10,479 bases of DNA from DASWHX01 sp036397995. Its GTDB lineage: Bacteria; Bacteroidota; Bacteroidia; Cytophagales; Cyclobacteriaceae. Positions 1 to 8,185 of the stretch are shown here, piece after piece. The notes under the pieces are model-generated. The model was given only the letters and a program-made list of their open reading frames with translations. It was not told where the DNA came from and searched no databases. A program made the translations under genes and the position numbers. Every line of letters begins with the position of its first letter. Position 1 is the first letter of the stretch. Location of the stretch: NCBI GenBank assembly GCA_036397995.1, contig DASWHX010000086.1:1-10479 (forward strand), in the 5' to 3' direction.

Positions 1-2619
1 ACTCAATCTATAACTTCCAACGGAGCACAATTGGGCAACTCAATTTATATTTTTTCCGGTAATTATTTTCTGATGGATCCGCTTACCGTTTATTATATGC
101 AGATAAGTGATGGCGGACTAGATCTGAATGATCAATCGCTCACGGTTGACGTCATCGATATTTATGGATCATCCTCTTTATTTCTGACTTCCTCCCAGGT
201 GAATGTAGCTCAGTCATGGGGCATGTATACTAACCTGGCTACTTTTGATGCCGGAACAAGTACGATAGTGATGGGAGGGTACAATTTTAATGGGGGCAAT
301 CAAACTTATAATAATCTCCTGGTTTCAAACAGCGGAAACGAACTTTACCTGTATGGTTCTAATGCAATTTCGTCATTGGCCATGGATCCAGGTGCTGCTG
401 TTCGATTTGACGCAGCGCAAATTCAGACCCTCGGCAGCTTTTCCGCCGCAGGTAATAGCACCGATCTCATTTTTATCGGAAGTACTTCTGATGGTATTAC
501 TTCAACCCTGAATGTTGCCACACCTGTTTCCGGCGATTGGCTTATCATTCAGGATAATACGGCCATTGGTGGTGGCCCCTTTAATGCCAATAACTCCATT
601 AACCTTGGAAATAATACAGGCTGGATTTTCACTGCACCCGTGGCGAATAATTACTATTGGTTTGGAGGTTCCGGGAATTGGAGCGATACAAACCATTGGG
701 CAACTTTATCAGGGGGACCCACTCTTCACTCCGTCCCTCCTACCCGTTTTGATAATGTATATTTCGATGGTAATTCCTTTCCTTCAGGTGGTACCGTTAC
801 CCTTGACCTGCCGGTGAACACCTGCGCAAATATGGTTTGGACCGGAGTTACAAATAATCCATCAATTGTATCACCGTCCAGCGCTGAATTTCATTTGTAT
901 GGTGATATCACATTTTCATCAGAGGTTACAAAAGATTTACGATATGTTAAACTTGGAGGTTATGATGCTATCTCAGGTTATATTATTGAAACCGGCGGTA
1001 CCACATTTGGAAATAATTCGACCATTGATTTTCAGGGCACAGGCACTTATTTTCTCAACAACGATCTACTTGCTGGAACCATCAGATTTAATAATGGCAT
1101 ACTTTACACCGGCAGTCATGATATAACTGCAAATTCTTTCATTATTTTTGGCGGCAATTTCATTGACCTTGCTGATTCCAGAGTTGAGGTTCGGTTTTTT
1201 CAGAATTTCGCATTCCTGACATTGTCCGGAAATTTCGAAACTATTGCCATTGATGGCAGTCAGTTTGGCGGCCAGTTTTACGGAGGCAATCAATACTACA
1301 ATAAGCTCGAATTAACGGGCATGGTTAGTGTAGATGGAGATAATAGTTACGGTGAATTTGTAGTAAATCCGGGCTCAACTATTACACTTCAAAGTTTTGC
1401 GCTGCAGTCCGCCGATCAGTTTATTTTAACCGGTACCCGCCCTTTACCCATAATCATAAAATCAGATTCACCTGGCGATCAGGCATTTTTAGGCCAATCC
1501 TCCGGAACAGTTACGGCCGATTATGTTGTCCTGAAAGATAATGACGCCTCCGGCGGAGCAGCTTTTATTGCAACCAATGCCATTGACAATGGAAATAATT
1601 TAGGCTGGACATTTAATTCATTTCTTACTTCATTAAGTTATTTCTGGGTGGGCGGAAGCGGTGACTGGTCAGACAGCAACCACTGGGCCACCAGCACCGG
1701 TGGATCGGTTTTCCACAATTCAGGTCCGGGTTTATTGGATAACGTTTACTTTGATCAGAATTCCTTTGATGCACCGGGACAGACCGTAACAATCGATCAA
1801 ATTGCCTATTGCTTTGACATGAACTGGGCTAATCTACCTTCAGCGAATAATCCACGGCTTCTTAACAATGGCTATCCCATCAACATTGTAGGTTCTTTAT
1901 ATCTTTCTGAAAATATGAATATTGGTGCTATGGACTTTTATTTTGTAGCAACTCAACTTAATGAGGAAATAATTATTGCTAATGCCGATGTATCTGGCCT
2001 TTCTTTTATTTTTGAAGGTTCGGGTAGTTGGGACATTTACGATTCATTTACCTTGTCTTCTATTGACTTCAACAGCGGAAATCTGACTTTCCATGATATT
2101 AATCTTGATGTTACATCTTTCTTTATAGGGAGCAGTGATCCTAAAACTTTGAATCTTAATTCTTCTAGTATTTCTACCTGGTTTTGGCAAAACTTCAGTG
2201 GCAACCTGGCATTTAATGCAGGAAATTCTGATATCAAAATAAGTCGTCCCGGTTCATTTTTCGGCACATTCCGGGGTGGCTTCAATGCAGAACAATATTA
2301 CAGCGTAACTCTTGACAGAAATTCCTCCCTGAATGGCGACAACTACATTACCAATCTGTATTTCATACCCAATTCTAACATCCGAATCCAGGCATTTACA
2401 ACCCAGAATGTTAATTTCATTAGCGCCAACGGTAATGAAGATCAAATTATTTCCATCTTTTCGAGCCTTGAAGGCGACCAGGCAAATTTCAGCGCTCCCC
2501 CAACGAGTTCCTTTACTGTTGATTATGTGCACCTCATGGATAATAATGCAACTGGCGGGGGATTTTTTAATGCCACCAATAGTTCAGATAAGGGTAATGT
2601 CACGGGGTGGAATGGATTA
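1..2619 (+). repeat. Tandem ~330-residue protein repeats (one partial, two fuller units)
   Basis: The motif DNxAxGG, followed by an F-x-A-x-N/T-S/A pattern and GN-x-x-GW, recurs with its DN-containing block beginning near 547, 1531 and 2533, about 984 and 1002 bases apart. The entry motif WxGGSG(N/D)WSD(T/S)NHWA occurs near 655 and 1642 and is followed each time by DNVYFDxNSF and a lone Cys (NTCANMVW, AYCFDMNW). An internal motif resembling GGNQxYN recurs as well (about 295, 1286 and, weakly, 2285). The units are diverged at DNA level, so this is an old protein-domain duplication and not a recent DNA repeat. The first unit is cut by the window edge, and the third leads into a different domain without a new WSD block. 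Confidence 0.85.
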
Positions 2620-5559
2620 TTGCAGTGGCAGGAAATAACTTTTGATCCTTTAAATGACAATGCATTTGGGAATTCAGTTGCGCTAAATGGATCTTCAACT
2701 TCGAGTAATGCGGTTACTTACTCAGTTTTTACTGGTGCTGGCTCAGTGACCGGCTCCAGCTTAAACCTGGATAGCCAGGGATTGGTTGGAATCAAAGCCT
2801 CCCAATCAGGTAATTCTACGTATGGTCCTGCCAAAACGGTGTTTCAATATATTTATGCGTATAATTCTCCCTATGAGCTGGGGACTTTTAAACAAGCGAA
2901 TTTTGTTCTGGGCCAGCCGGATTTCTTCACTCAAGACGTTGTGAACAGTTCCAGCGTATTTCCTGGTGTCAGCAGTGCGGTGGTTAGCTCAAACAAACAA
3001 CTGGCAATTGCCCAAACCGGGAGGGGAAGGGTGGTGCTTTACAATAGTGTACCCAATTCCAGTGGAACTCCAGGGGATGTAATCCTGGGTAAACCTGACT
3101 TTACTTCAACTAATTCCAGCACAACTGACAGGGATATGAATTTCAGCCGCTGGGTAGCTTTTAGCCCTGATGGCAGTAAACTAGTGGTTTCTGATGGAAA
3201 CAGGATCTTAATTTGGAACTCCATCCCTGCAGTCAATTATACACCTGCAGATGTGGTGGTGGGGCAATCCGGGTTTTCTACAAATGATCCGGGATTATCC
3301 GATACCCAATTTAATGGTGTTTGGGGAATTGACATTAGTTCTGACGGTAAACTCTTTGTCGTAGACGCTAATAATAACCGGGTACTAATCTTTAACTCCA
3401 TTCCAACTGAAAACAATGCAGCAGCGGATGTGGTTATAGGTGCAGATGATTTCTTTACAGATTCAGGTGGAACAAGCAGCACCCAACTTTTGTTTCCTAT
3501 TGATGTTGCTGTTTCGGAACAAGGTCAATTATTTATTTCAGATTTTCAAAATGACAGGGTCATGGTTTATAATTCCGTACCCACCACCAACGGAGCTGCT
3601 GCGGACCTCGTCCTTGGTCAGCCGGATTTCAACACCGCGCAACAATTAGATCCATCTATTGATAACTTTAACGGCCCTTTAGGAGTTTCCACTTTCAGAG
3701 ATCAATATCTTGCTATTTCCGATTTCAACAATCATCGGGTAATGATATACGATCTGGAAAATCTTACTCCCGCCAATATTATTCTGGGCCAGCCTGAATT
3801 GTTTCTTAATGAACCCTTTAACGGCGGCATTTCCGGCAGAAGCATCATCAATCCTTATCAGGTGCACTTTGATCCTGCCGGTAATTTGCTTGTTTCCGGC
3901 GCTTCAATGCACAGGGTGATGTTCTTCGGGGCTCCCGACATCAATCCGCCAACCATTCAAAATCAAACGAGCAATACGTATTCATTGATGAGCGGGGAAT
4001 CCATTTCCGCAAATGTTACAGATGATCGAGCCAACCTTACGGTCTATACAGAGATTTCAGGAATCTCTCAATCTACATCAAGCACAATTGACCTGGTGGA
4101 TAATGGGTCAACCTTTAGTGTACCAATATCCTTCCTGGATAATTCAAGCGAAGCATTCGGTATTGAGTATACCCTAATCGCCAGTGACGGGTATAATACT
4201 ACGCGTGATGGGCCCTATTACATTTACTTAGAAAGCAATCAGAATGACCGATTATCTACGATTAGCTCGACTAATCTTCCGGAAGGTACGCAGGAGAGCA
4301 ATTACCGGATTATTTCTATTCCTTTAATTTTGGATAACCCGGCCTTGACTGCTGTTTTTGGCGATGAACTTGGAAATTATGATCCAAAAAACTGGCGGAT
4401 GTTTAGCTGGAATCCATCTGGAGCAGGTTCCTATTCTGAACTCAATGACGGAAGTCAATTGCAGATTGGAACAGGTTATTTTCTTTTGATCCGCTCACGA
4501 CCCAGCGGAACTGTAAACTTCGGAAATGGAAGTGTTCCCCAGGTAAACAGGAGTTCTCCATTTACAAAATCACTGTCCACGGGTTGGAATCTAATTGGCA
4601 ATCCTTATCCTTTTAATATCGCTTGGGCAGATATTTTGACCACAAGCGGCTTAGCAAGTCTCGACGGAAAAATTTATACTTCAAATGGCTTCCAGAATAT
4701 CACTACACTGGCTGCTTACAGTGGAGCATTTGTCATGGCGCCGGCAGCTACTACTTTGGTATTCCCCATAAGCAGCGGAGGCGAAATGCCAAATCCGGGA
4801 AACGAGGGTCAGAGGGTACAGGATCAGAATGATTGGCAGGTGCAATTTTCTCTCAGATCCGGTGAATTTCACAATGATTATAGCGGCATAGGTATGCATG
4901 AAGAAGCTGATTTTTCAGGGGATTATTTTGATGGATATACACCCCCACGGTTTACAGCTTACCTGGAAATGAATTCGAATCATCCCGAATCAAAATATAA
5001 AATCGCTAAGGATATAGTCCCTGTAGAAAATAATCATGTCTGGACTTACAACCTCGAAACCAATGTTCCCGATGATAAAGTCAAACTAAGCTGGGATTTA
5101 GGCGGTTTTGATCCGGGTGAAAAGCAGCTCATCATGATGGATATATCAAATAATAAAATCATTGACATGACATCAAGGTCTGAATTTGAGTATCCCTATG
5201 TTGATAACAAGCAGATAAAGATTTTCTATGGAACCGGGGATTTTATCGCCGAACAGCTAAGTCCGGAGAAGCCATACTTAAGCAATTATCCAAATCCCTT
5301 CATTGGTCAGACAACAATATCGTTTGGACTTCCAGGGTCTGAAAATGATCAATTCAGAGTAAGATTTGAGGTATTTGATATAACCGGACAAATGGTTACA
5401 AGTATCGCTGAAGGGGTATATATGTCTGGATATCATGAGCTAACGTTGAACAAAGCTCAATTGAATATTCAGCTAAAATCAGGGATTTATTTACTGAAAA
5501 TGTTGGTTTCTGGAAATTCCGCCAACTATTCCAGTTCTTTACGGCTAATGATTAAGTAA
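1..5559 (+). CDS. Giant T9SS-exported surface/adhesin-like protein with tandem repeats and an NHL-like propeller (5' end outside window)
   Basis: The frame is open from base 1 and no credible start or signal peptide is seen, so this is the C-terminal 1852 residues of a longer protein. In order it shows: about 870 residues of ~330-residue repeats, two of them entered through a WxGGSGxWSDxNHWA motif; an MBG/Ig-like stretch (about 2620-2860); six NHL-like repeats (about 2905-3950); an Ig-like segment (about 3950-4240); a module with the motif GWNLIGNPYPF (about 4290-4770); a further beta-rich segment; and a type A Por sorting domain starting near SNYPNPF (5281). Proteins with this tail are carried across the outer membrane by the type IX system and released or anchored at the surface. 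No catalytic motif was seen, so adhesion, matrix or carbohydrate binding is an inference. Transcription must start upstream. The next gene begins 58 bases after the stop and has its own candidate promoter. Confidence 0.9.
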   Translation, partial: TQSITSNGAQLGNSIYIFSGNYFLMDPLTVYYMQISDGGLDLNDQSLTVDVIDIYGSSSLFLTSSQVNVAQSWGMYTNLATFDAGTSTIVMGGYNFNGGNQTYNNLLVSNSGNELYLYGSNAISSLAMDPGAAVRFDAAQIQTLGSFSAAGNSTDLIFIGSTSDGITSTLNVATPVSGDWLIIQDNTAIGGGPFNANNSINLGNNTGWIFTAPVANNYYWFGGSGNWSDTNHWATLSGGPTLHSVPPTRFDNVYFDGNSFPSGGTVTLDLPVNTCANMVWTGVTNNPSIVSPSSAEFHLYGDITFSSEVTKDLRYVKLGGYDAISGYIIETGGTTFGNNSTIDFQGTGTYFLNNDLLAGTIRFNNGILYTGSHDITANSFIIFGGNFIDLADSRVEVRFFQNFAFLTLSGNFETIAIDGSQFGGQFYGGNQYYNKLELTGMVSVDGDNSYGEFVVNPGSTITLQSFALQSADQFILTGTRPLPIIIKSDSPGDQAFLGQSSGTVTADYVVLKDNDASGGAAFIATNAIDNGNNLGWTFNSFLTSLSYFWVGGSGDWSDSNHWATSTGGSVFHNSGPGLLDNVYFDQNSFDAPGQTVTIDQIAYCFDMNWANLPSANNPRLLNNGYPINIVGSLYLSENMNIGAMDFYFVATQLNEEIIIANADVSGLSFIFEGSGSWDIYDSFTLSSIDFNSGNLTFHDINLDVTSFFIGSSDPKTLNLNSSSISTWFWQNFSGNLAFNAGNSDIKISRPGSFFGTFRGGFNAEQYYSVTLDRNSSLNGDNYITNLYFIPNSNIRIQAFTTQNVNFISANGNEDQIISIFSSLEGDQANFSAPPTSSFTVDYVHLMDNNATGGGFFNATNSSDKGNVTGWNGLLQWQEITFDPLNDNAFGNSVALNGSSTSSNAVTYSVFTGAGSVTGSSLNLDSQGLVGIKASQSGNSTYGPAKTVFQYIYAYNSPYELGTFKQANFVLGQPDFFTQDVVNSSSVFPGVSSAVVSSNKQLAIAQTGRGRVVLYNSVPNSSGTPGDVILGKPDFTSTNSSTTDRDMNFSRWVAFSPDGSKLVVSDGNRILIWNSIPAVNYTPADVVVGQSGFSTNDPGLSDTQFNGVWGIDISSDGKLFVVDANNNRVLIFNSIPTENNAAADVVIGADDFFTDSGGTSSTQLLFPIDVAVSEQGQLFISDFQNDRVMVYNSVPTTNGAAADLVLGQPDFNTAQQLDPSIDNFNGPLGVSTFRDQYLAISDFNNHRVMIYDLENLTPANIILGQPELFLNEPFNGGISGRSIINPYQVHFDPAGNLLVSGASMHRVMFFGAPDINPPTIQNQTSNTYSLMSGESISANVTDDRANLTVYTEISGISQSTSSTIDLVDNGSTFSVPISFLDNSSEAFGIEYTLIASDGYNTTRDGPYYIYLESNQNDRLSTISSTNLPEGTQESNYRIISIPLILDNPALTAVFGDELGNYDPKNWRMFSWNPSGAGSYSELNDGSQLQIGTGYFLLIRSRPSGTVNFGNGSVPQVNRSSPFTKSLSTGWNLIGNPYPFNIAWADILTTSGLASLDGKIYTSNGFQNITTLAAYSGAFVMAPAATTLVFPISSGGEMPNPGNEGQRVQDQNDWQVQFSLRSGEFHNDYSGIGMHEEADFSGDYFDGYTPPRFTAYLEMNSNHPESKYKIAKDIVPVENNHVWTYNLETNVPDDKVKLSWDLGGFDPGEKQLIMMDISNNKIIDMTSRSEFEYPYVDNKQIKIFYGTGDFIAEQLSPEKPYLSNYPNPFIGQTTISFGLPGSENDQFRVRFEVFDITGQMVTSIAEGVYMSGYHELTLNKAQLNIQLKSGIYLLKMLVSGNSANYSSSLRLMIK
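2905..3950 (+). repeat. Six NHL-like beta-propeller repeats within the giant surface protein
   Basis: A pattern of the type R(V/I)(V/L/M)(L/I/V/F)(Y/W/F)NS(V/I)P, often followed by ADVVLGQPDF, recurs six times. The arginine codons start at 3028, 3202, 3379, 3556, 3736 and 3913, that is 58, 59, 59, 60 and 59 residues apart. Most repeats also carry the NHL hallmark of a G/S-x-L-x-(V/I)-(V/S)-D strand followed by N-x-R (for example VVDANNNRVLIF). Six evenly spaced repeats fit a closed six-bladed propeller. Such propellers bind proteins or glycans in many surface proteins; the ligand here is unknown. The last repeat has a weaker core (GASMHRVMFF). Confidence 0.8.
5275..5556 (+). other. Type IX secretion (Por) C-terminal sorting domain
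   Basis: The last ~94 residues of the giant protein carry the usual T9SS type A signature: L-S-N-Y-P-N-P-F, then T-T-I-S-F, then an F-E-V-F-D-I-T-G-Q-M-V strand, G-Y-H-E-L-T-L, and L-K-S-G-I-Y-L-L-K-M near the end. In the family this domain is recognised by the type IX machinery and is usually cleaved when the cargo is attached to the cell surface. The intact domain shows that the 3' end of the gene is complete. Confidence 0.93.
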
Positions 5560-5569
5560 ATAATACCCT

Positions 5570-5594
5570 TTGGCAAGGATTTTCATTAATTTTG
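5570..5594 (+). promoter_or_regulatory. Candidate Bacteroidota-type promoter for the caspase-like gene
   Basis: TAATTTTG at 5587-5594 matches the Bacteroidota -7 element TAnnTTTG at every fixed position. A TTG at 5570-5572 could be the -33 element, but the gap of 14 bases is shorter than the usual 17-23, so that half is weak. The predicted transcript would start near 5600, leaving a leader of about 17 AT-rich bases without a Shine-Dalgarno site. The site lies in the only 58-base gap between the giant surface-protein gene and the caspase-like gene, so it would drive the three-gene set independently. Confidence 0.5.
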
Positions 5595-5617
5595 TATTAA
5601 ATAAAATTGCATAAGCC

Positions 5618-6790
5618 ATGGTCAAAAGATTGTTGATTTTCAGTGCATCAGTAGCAGTAAGCTTAAATGCATGGTCACAAGAGATTAAGGGCAAAAGTGA
5701 ACCCTTGTATGTCAATTTTCAGCCCGCCACGGTCATCGCGGCAATTCCGGTAATAACATGGATAACACCGATTGATCAGATTACCACATTGAAAATAAAA
5801 AAGGGTAGCGTAAAGGTGGGTGTCAATTCAGACATTAAACTAAAGAACGTAACTCTTTACATTAACAATCTTCCTACAGCTAATGACCGGGGGTTATCCG
5901 TTTCACAGCCTCAGGATGCCGGCTACGATGAAATCTTTGAAAAGGAGGTTTCTCTTAATGACGGCGATAACGAAATAAAAATTGTGGCAGAAGATATAAC
6001 AGGTAAGGTAACGGTAGAATCCAGAATTTTACGCGTTGAGTTACCTGCGCTTATGGCCAGAAATGATTATGCACTATTATTTGCAACCGATGAGTACGAT
6101 ACCTGGGGAGATTTGATAAATCCGGTTAACGATGCAACTACAATCGGAAAAGAGTTGGAGGAAGCTTATGGATTCAAAGTCGAAGTGATCCGCAATCCTA
6201 CCATGACTGGAGTGCTTACCAAACTTAGAGAGTACGCGAAGAAAAGCTACCAGGAAACCGATCAGCTTTTTATTTTCATTGCCGGGCACGGTCAATTTGA
6301 TCCATTTTTCAATCAAGGATATTTAGTATGCAAGGATAGTAGAAAGGATGATGAAGTTAAAGCGACTTATTTATCGCATTCCAACTTAAGAGAAATTGTA
6401 AATAACATTCCTTCCAAGCACGTATTTCTTGCAATTGACGCATGCTTTGGTGGAACTTTTGATCCTGTAATTGCAAAGGCAGGTCATAGAGGCGGTGATG
6501 ATATGTACAGTGAATTATCTTCTAAAGAATATATTGAAAGAAAATTAAGATTCAAGACCCGTCGCTACCTGACTTCCGGCGGAAAAGAATATGTTCCGGA
6601 TGGAAGACCCGGAAGACATTCTCCCTTTGCTTCAAAAATGCTGGAGGCGCTCCGTAATTATGGCGGCTCCGACAAGATTATTACTTTACCTGAGTTGATG
6701 GGATTTATTGAAAAAATTAACCCTGAACCAAGAACGGGTTCATTTGGAGATGATGAACCAGGAAGTGATTTCGTTTTCGTTGCAAAATAA
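5618..6790 (+). CDS. Secreted caspase-like (peptidase C14 family) protein with N-terminal Ig-like domain
   Basis: This 390-residue protein starts with a clear signal peptide (basic MVKR, hydrophobic core, ending near NAWSQ), which fixes the ATG and places the protein in the periplasm or outside the cell. Residues ~40-140 look like an Ig-like beta-sandwich (VNSDIKLKNVTLYINN, then LNDGDNEIKIVAEDITG). Residues ~146-385 form the caspase fold: a first strand YALLFATDEYDTW, then FIAGHG with catalytic His224, then LAIDACFGG with catalytic Cys276. Both dyad residues are present, so an active cysteine peptidase is expected, although the cleavage specificity cannot be read. There is no T9SS tail. The stop is one base before the next start, so the two genes are almost certainly co-transcribed and probably translationally coupled. 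Family assignment is firm; substrate and role are unknown. Confidence 0.92.
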   Translation: MVKRLLIFSASVAVSLNAWSQEIKGKSEPLYVNFQPATVIAAIPVITWITPIDQITTLKIKKGSVKVGVNSDIKLKNVTLYINNLPTANDRGLSVSQPQDAGYDEIFEKEVSLNDGDNEIKIVAEDITGKVTVESRILRVELPALMARNDYALLFATDEYDTWGDLINPVNDATTIGKELEEAYGFKVEVIRNPTMTGVLTKLREYAKKSYQETDQLFIFIAGHGQFDPFFNQGYLVCKDSRKDDEVKATYLSHSNLREIVNNIPSKHVFLAIDACFGGTFDPVIAKAGHRGGDDMYSELSSKEYIERKLRFKTRRYLTSGGKEYVPDGRPGRHSPFASKMLEALRNYGGSDKIITLPELMGFIEKINPEPRTGSFGDDEPGSDFVFVAK

Positions 6791-6791
6791 C

Positions 6792-8156
6792 ATGATAAGA
6801 AATATTGTTTTGGGAGCTGCCATGTTGGTGGCTTCTCCAATTTTAGCCCAGCGCCATGGCACTGGGCTAAGTTTTGATGACAATGCTTACCAAAATTCTC
6901 AGGCAAAAGCAATCCTGACACGTGGTGACTACCAGGCAGTACCGTCGGCAGCTTCTCTGAAACAATATTGTCCGCCGGCAGGTAATCAACTTCAACTGAA
7001 TACCAGTGTGGGGTGGGCGGTCTCTTATGGCGCTATGACTATTCTGAAAGCCAAACAAAATAATTGGACAGATAAGCATAAGATTCAGCAAAATGCTTTT
7101 TCACCAATTTATTCTTATTATAAGGTGAAGCCGGAAAATGATATTGATTGTTCTGCACCCATTAGTCTGGATAAGGCACTGAATTCGCTTAAGAATGAAG
7201 GAGCTCCAAAATTTGTAGAATTTCTTGAGTTTTGTCCCAATGACATTGACAATTCTCAAGTTCCTCAAAAGCAATCCGTAACCGGATTTAATAGACTTTA
7301 TGATATAAATGCTGCTTCCGATTTTAAAACATCTGCTGTAAAAAAAGCAATAGCGGAAGGATACCCCGTCGTAGTAGGAATGTATGTGTCCCCTTCATTC
7401 AACACGGCTAAAGAATTCTGGCAACCCAGGGAGAAATTTGATTCCAAATTTCCAGGGCTTGCCCTTTGTGTTGTGGGCTATGATGATAATAAATATGGCG
7501 GAGCTTTCGAAGTTATGAATAGTTGGAGCAGTTCCTGGGGAAATGAAGGTTTCATTTGGATACCATACAATTATTTTAATGAATTTTCCCGGTATGCTTT
7601 TGAGATTTATGATGTTCCCGAAAAAACCAATGCGGATTTGGGCGGTGCGCTTTCATTTCAGCTTCCTGATAAAAGCATGATGCCCGTTTCATTGATAAAT
7701 AATGAAGGGGATTATAAAATTTCCAAAAATTATGGCCTCGGCACTGTATTCAGAATAATCATCAGTAATAATGCCACAGCTTTCGTTTATGCGCTCGGTA
7801 CCGATATTTCTGGAAATGTATTTCAGATTTTCCCGATGGAAGGAATCAGTCCCGTTCTGCCTTACAAATCAAATAATGTCCCTTTGCCATCCGAAGAAGA
7901 TGTTATCGAAGTCACAGAAGCCTCCGGCAGGGATTATGTCGGAATTATTTATTCCCGGGAAGAACTGCCTATCCAAAATATAGTTAGTCAAATGAACTCA
8001 TCTTCAGAAGCCTTTCCGGTTCGATTAAGGAAATTATTAGGTCCCAGACTCGTTAAAGGTGGAGAAGTGAACTTTGGTGATTCAGAAATAAATTTTCAGG
8101 GAAAGGCAACCAATGGTTCGGCAGTGGTAATAACCGCGGAGTTAGAGTATAAATAG
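6792..8156 (+). CDS. Secreted papain-like (C1 fold) pseudoenzyme with C-terminal DUF4384-like domain
   Basis: This is a 454-residue protein. The ATG at 6792 is chosen because it gives a good signal peptide (MIRNIVLGAAMLVASPILAQ); an in-frame ATG at 6708 would overlap the caspase gene and bury it. Residues ~50-275 follow the C1 papain pattern of Bacteroidota. The active-site block normally reads like NQGxxGSCVGWA; here it is NQLQLNTSVGWA, so Gln66 (oxyanion) is kept but the nucleophile is Ser72. The usual GHAxxVVGYDD is GLALCVVGYDD, so the His is Leu223. Asn243 in MNSWSSSWGNEGFIWIP is kept. Loss of both Cys and His predicts no peptidase activity. Residues ~290-395 resemble DUF4384 (QIFP, LP and a strand ending in VGIIYSREELP). 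A role as binder, inhibitor or regulator of the adjacent caspase-like enzyme is inference. Confidence 0.87.
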   Translation: MIRNIVLGAAMLVASPILAQRHGTGLSFDDNAYQNSQAKAILTRGDYQAVPSAASLKQYCPPAGNQLQLNTSVGWAVSYGAMTILKAKQNNWTDKHKIQQNAFSPIYSYYKVKPENDIDCSAPISLDKALNSLKNEGAPKFVEFLEFCPNDIDNSQVPQKQSVTGFNRLYDINAASDFKTSAVKKAIAEGYPVVVGMYVSPSFNTAKEFWQPREKFDSKFPGLALCVVGYDDNKYGGAFEVMNSWSSSWGNEGFIWIPYNYFNEFSRYAFEIYDVPEKTNADLGGALSFQLPDKSMMPVSLINNEGDYKISKNYGLGTVFRIIISNNATAFVYALGTDISGNVFQIFPMEGISPVLPYKSNNVPLPSEEDVIEVTEASGRDYVGIIYSREELPIQNIVSQMNSSSEAFPVRLRKLLGPRLVKGGEVNFGDSEINFQGKATNGSAVVITAELEYK

Positions 8157-8185
8157 TTCTGCTCACTCAGTCAGATTTTAACTGC

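Noticed and set aside
31..33. TTG at 31 as the start of the giant protein.
   Set aside because: The frame is open through bases 1-30, the preceding residues continue the beta-rich repeat, and no signal peptide follows. The gene is simply cut by the window edge.
2037..2638. Several open frames of 60-100 codons on both strands within the giant gene.
   Set aside because: They lie wholly inside the long coding frame, have biased low-quality compositions, no recognisable domain and no promoter; they are shadows of the real gene.
5567..5578. CCTT-TGGC-AAGG stem-loop followed by a T-rich stretch, as a terminator of the giant gene.
   Set aside because: The stem has only four pairs and the T-rich stretch is interrupted. 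The same bases overlap the candidate promoter, so it is too weak to annotate.
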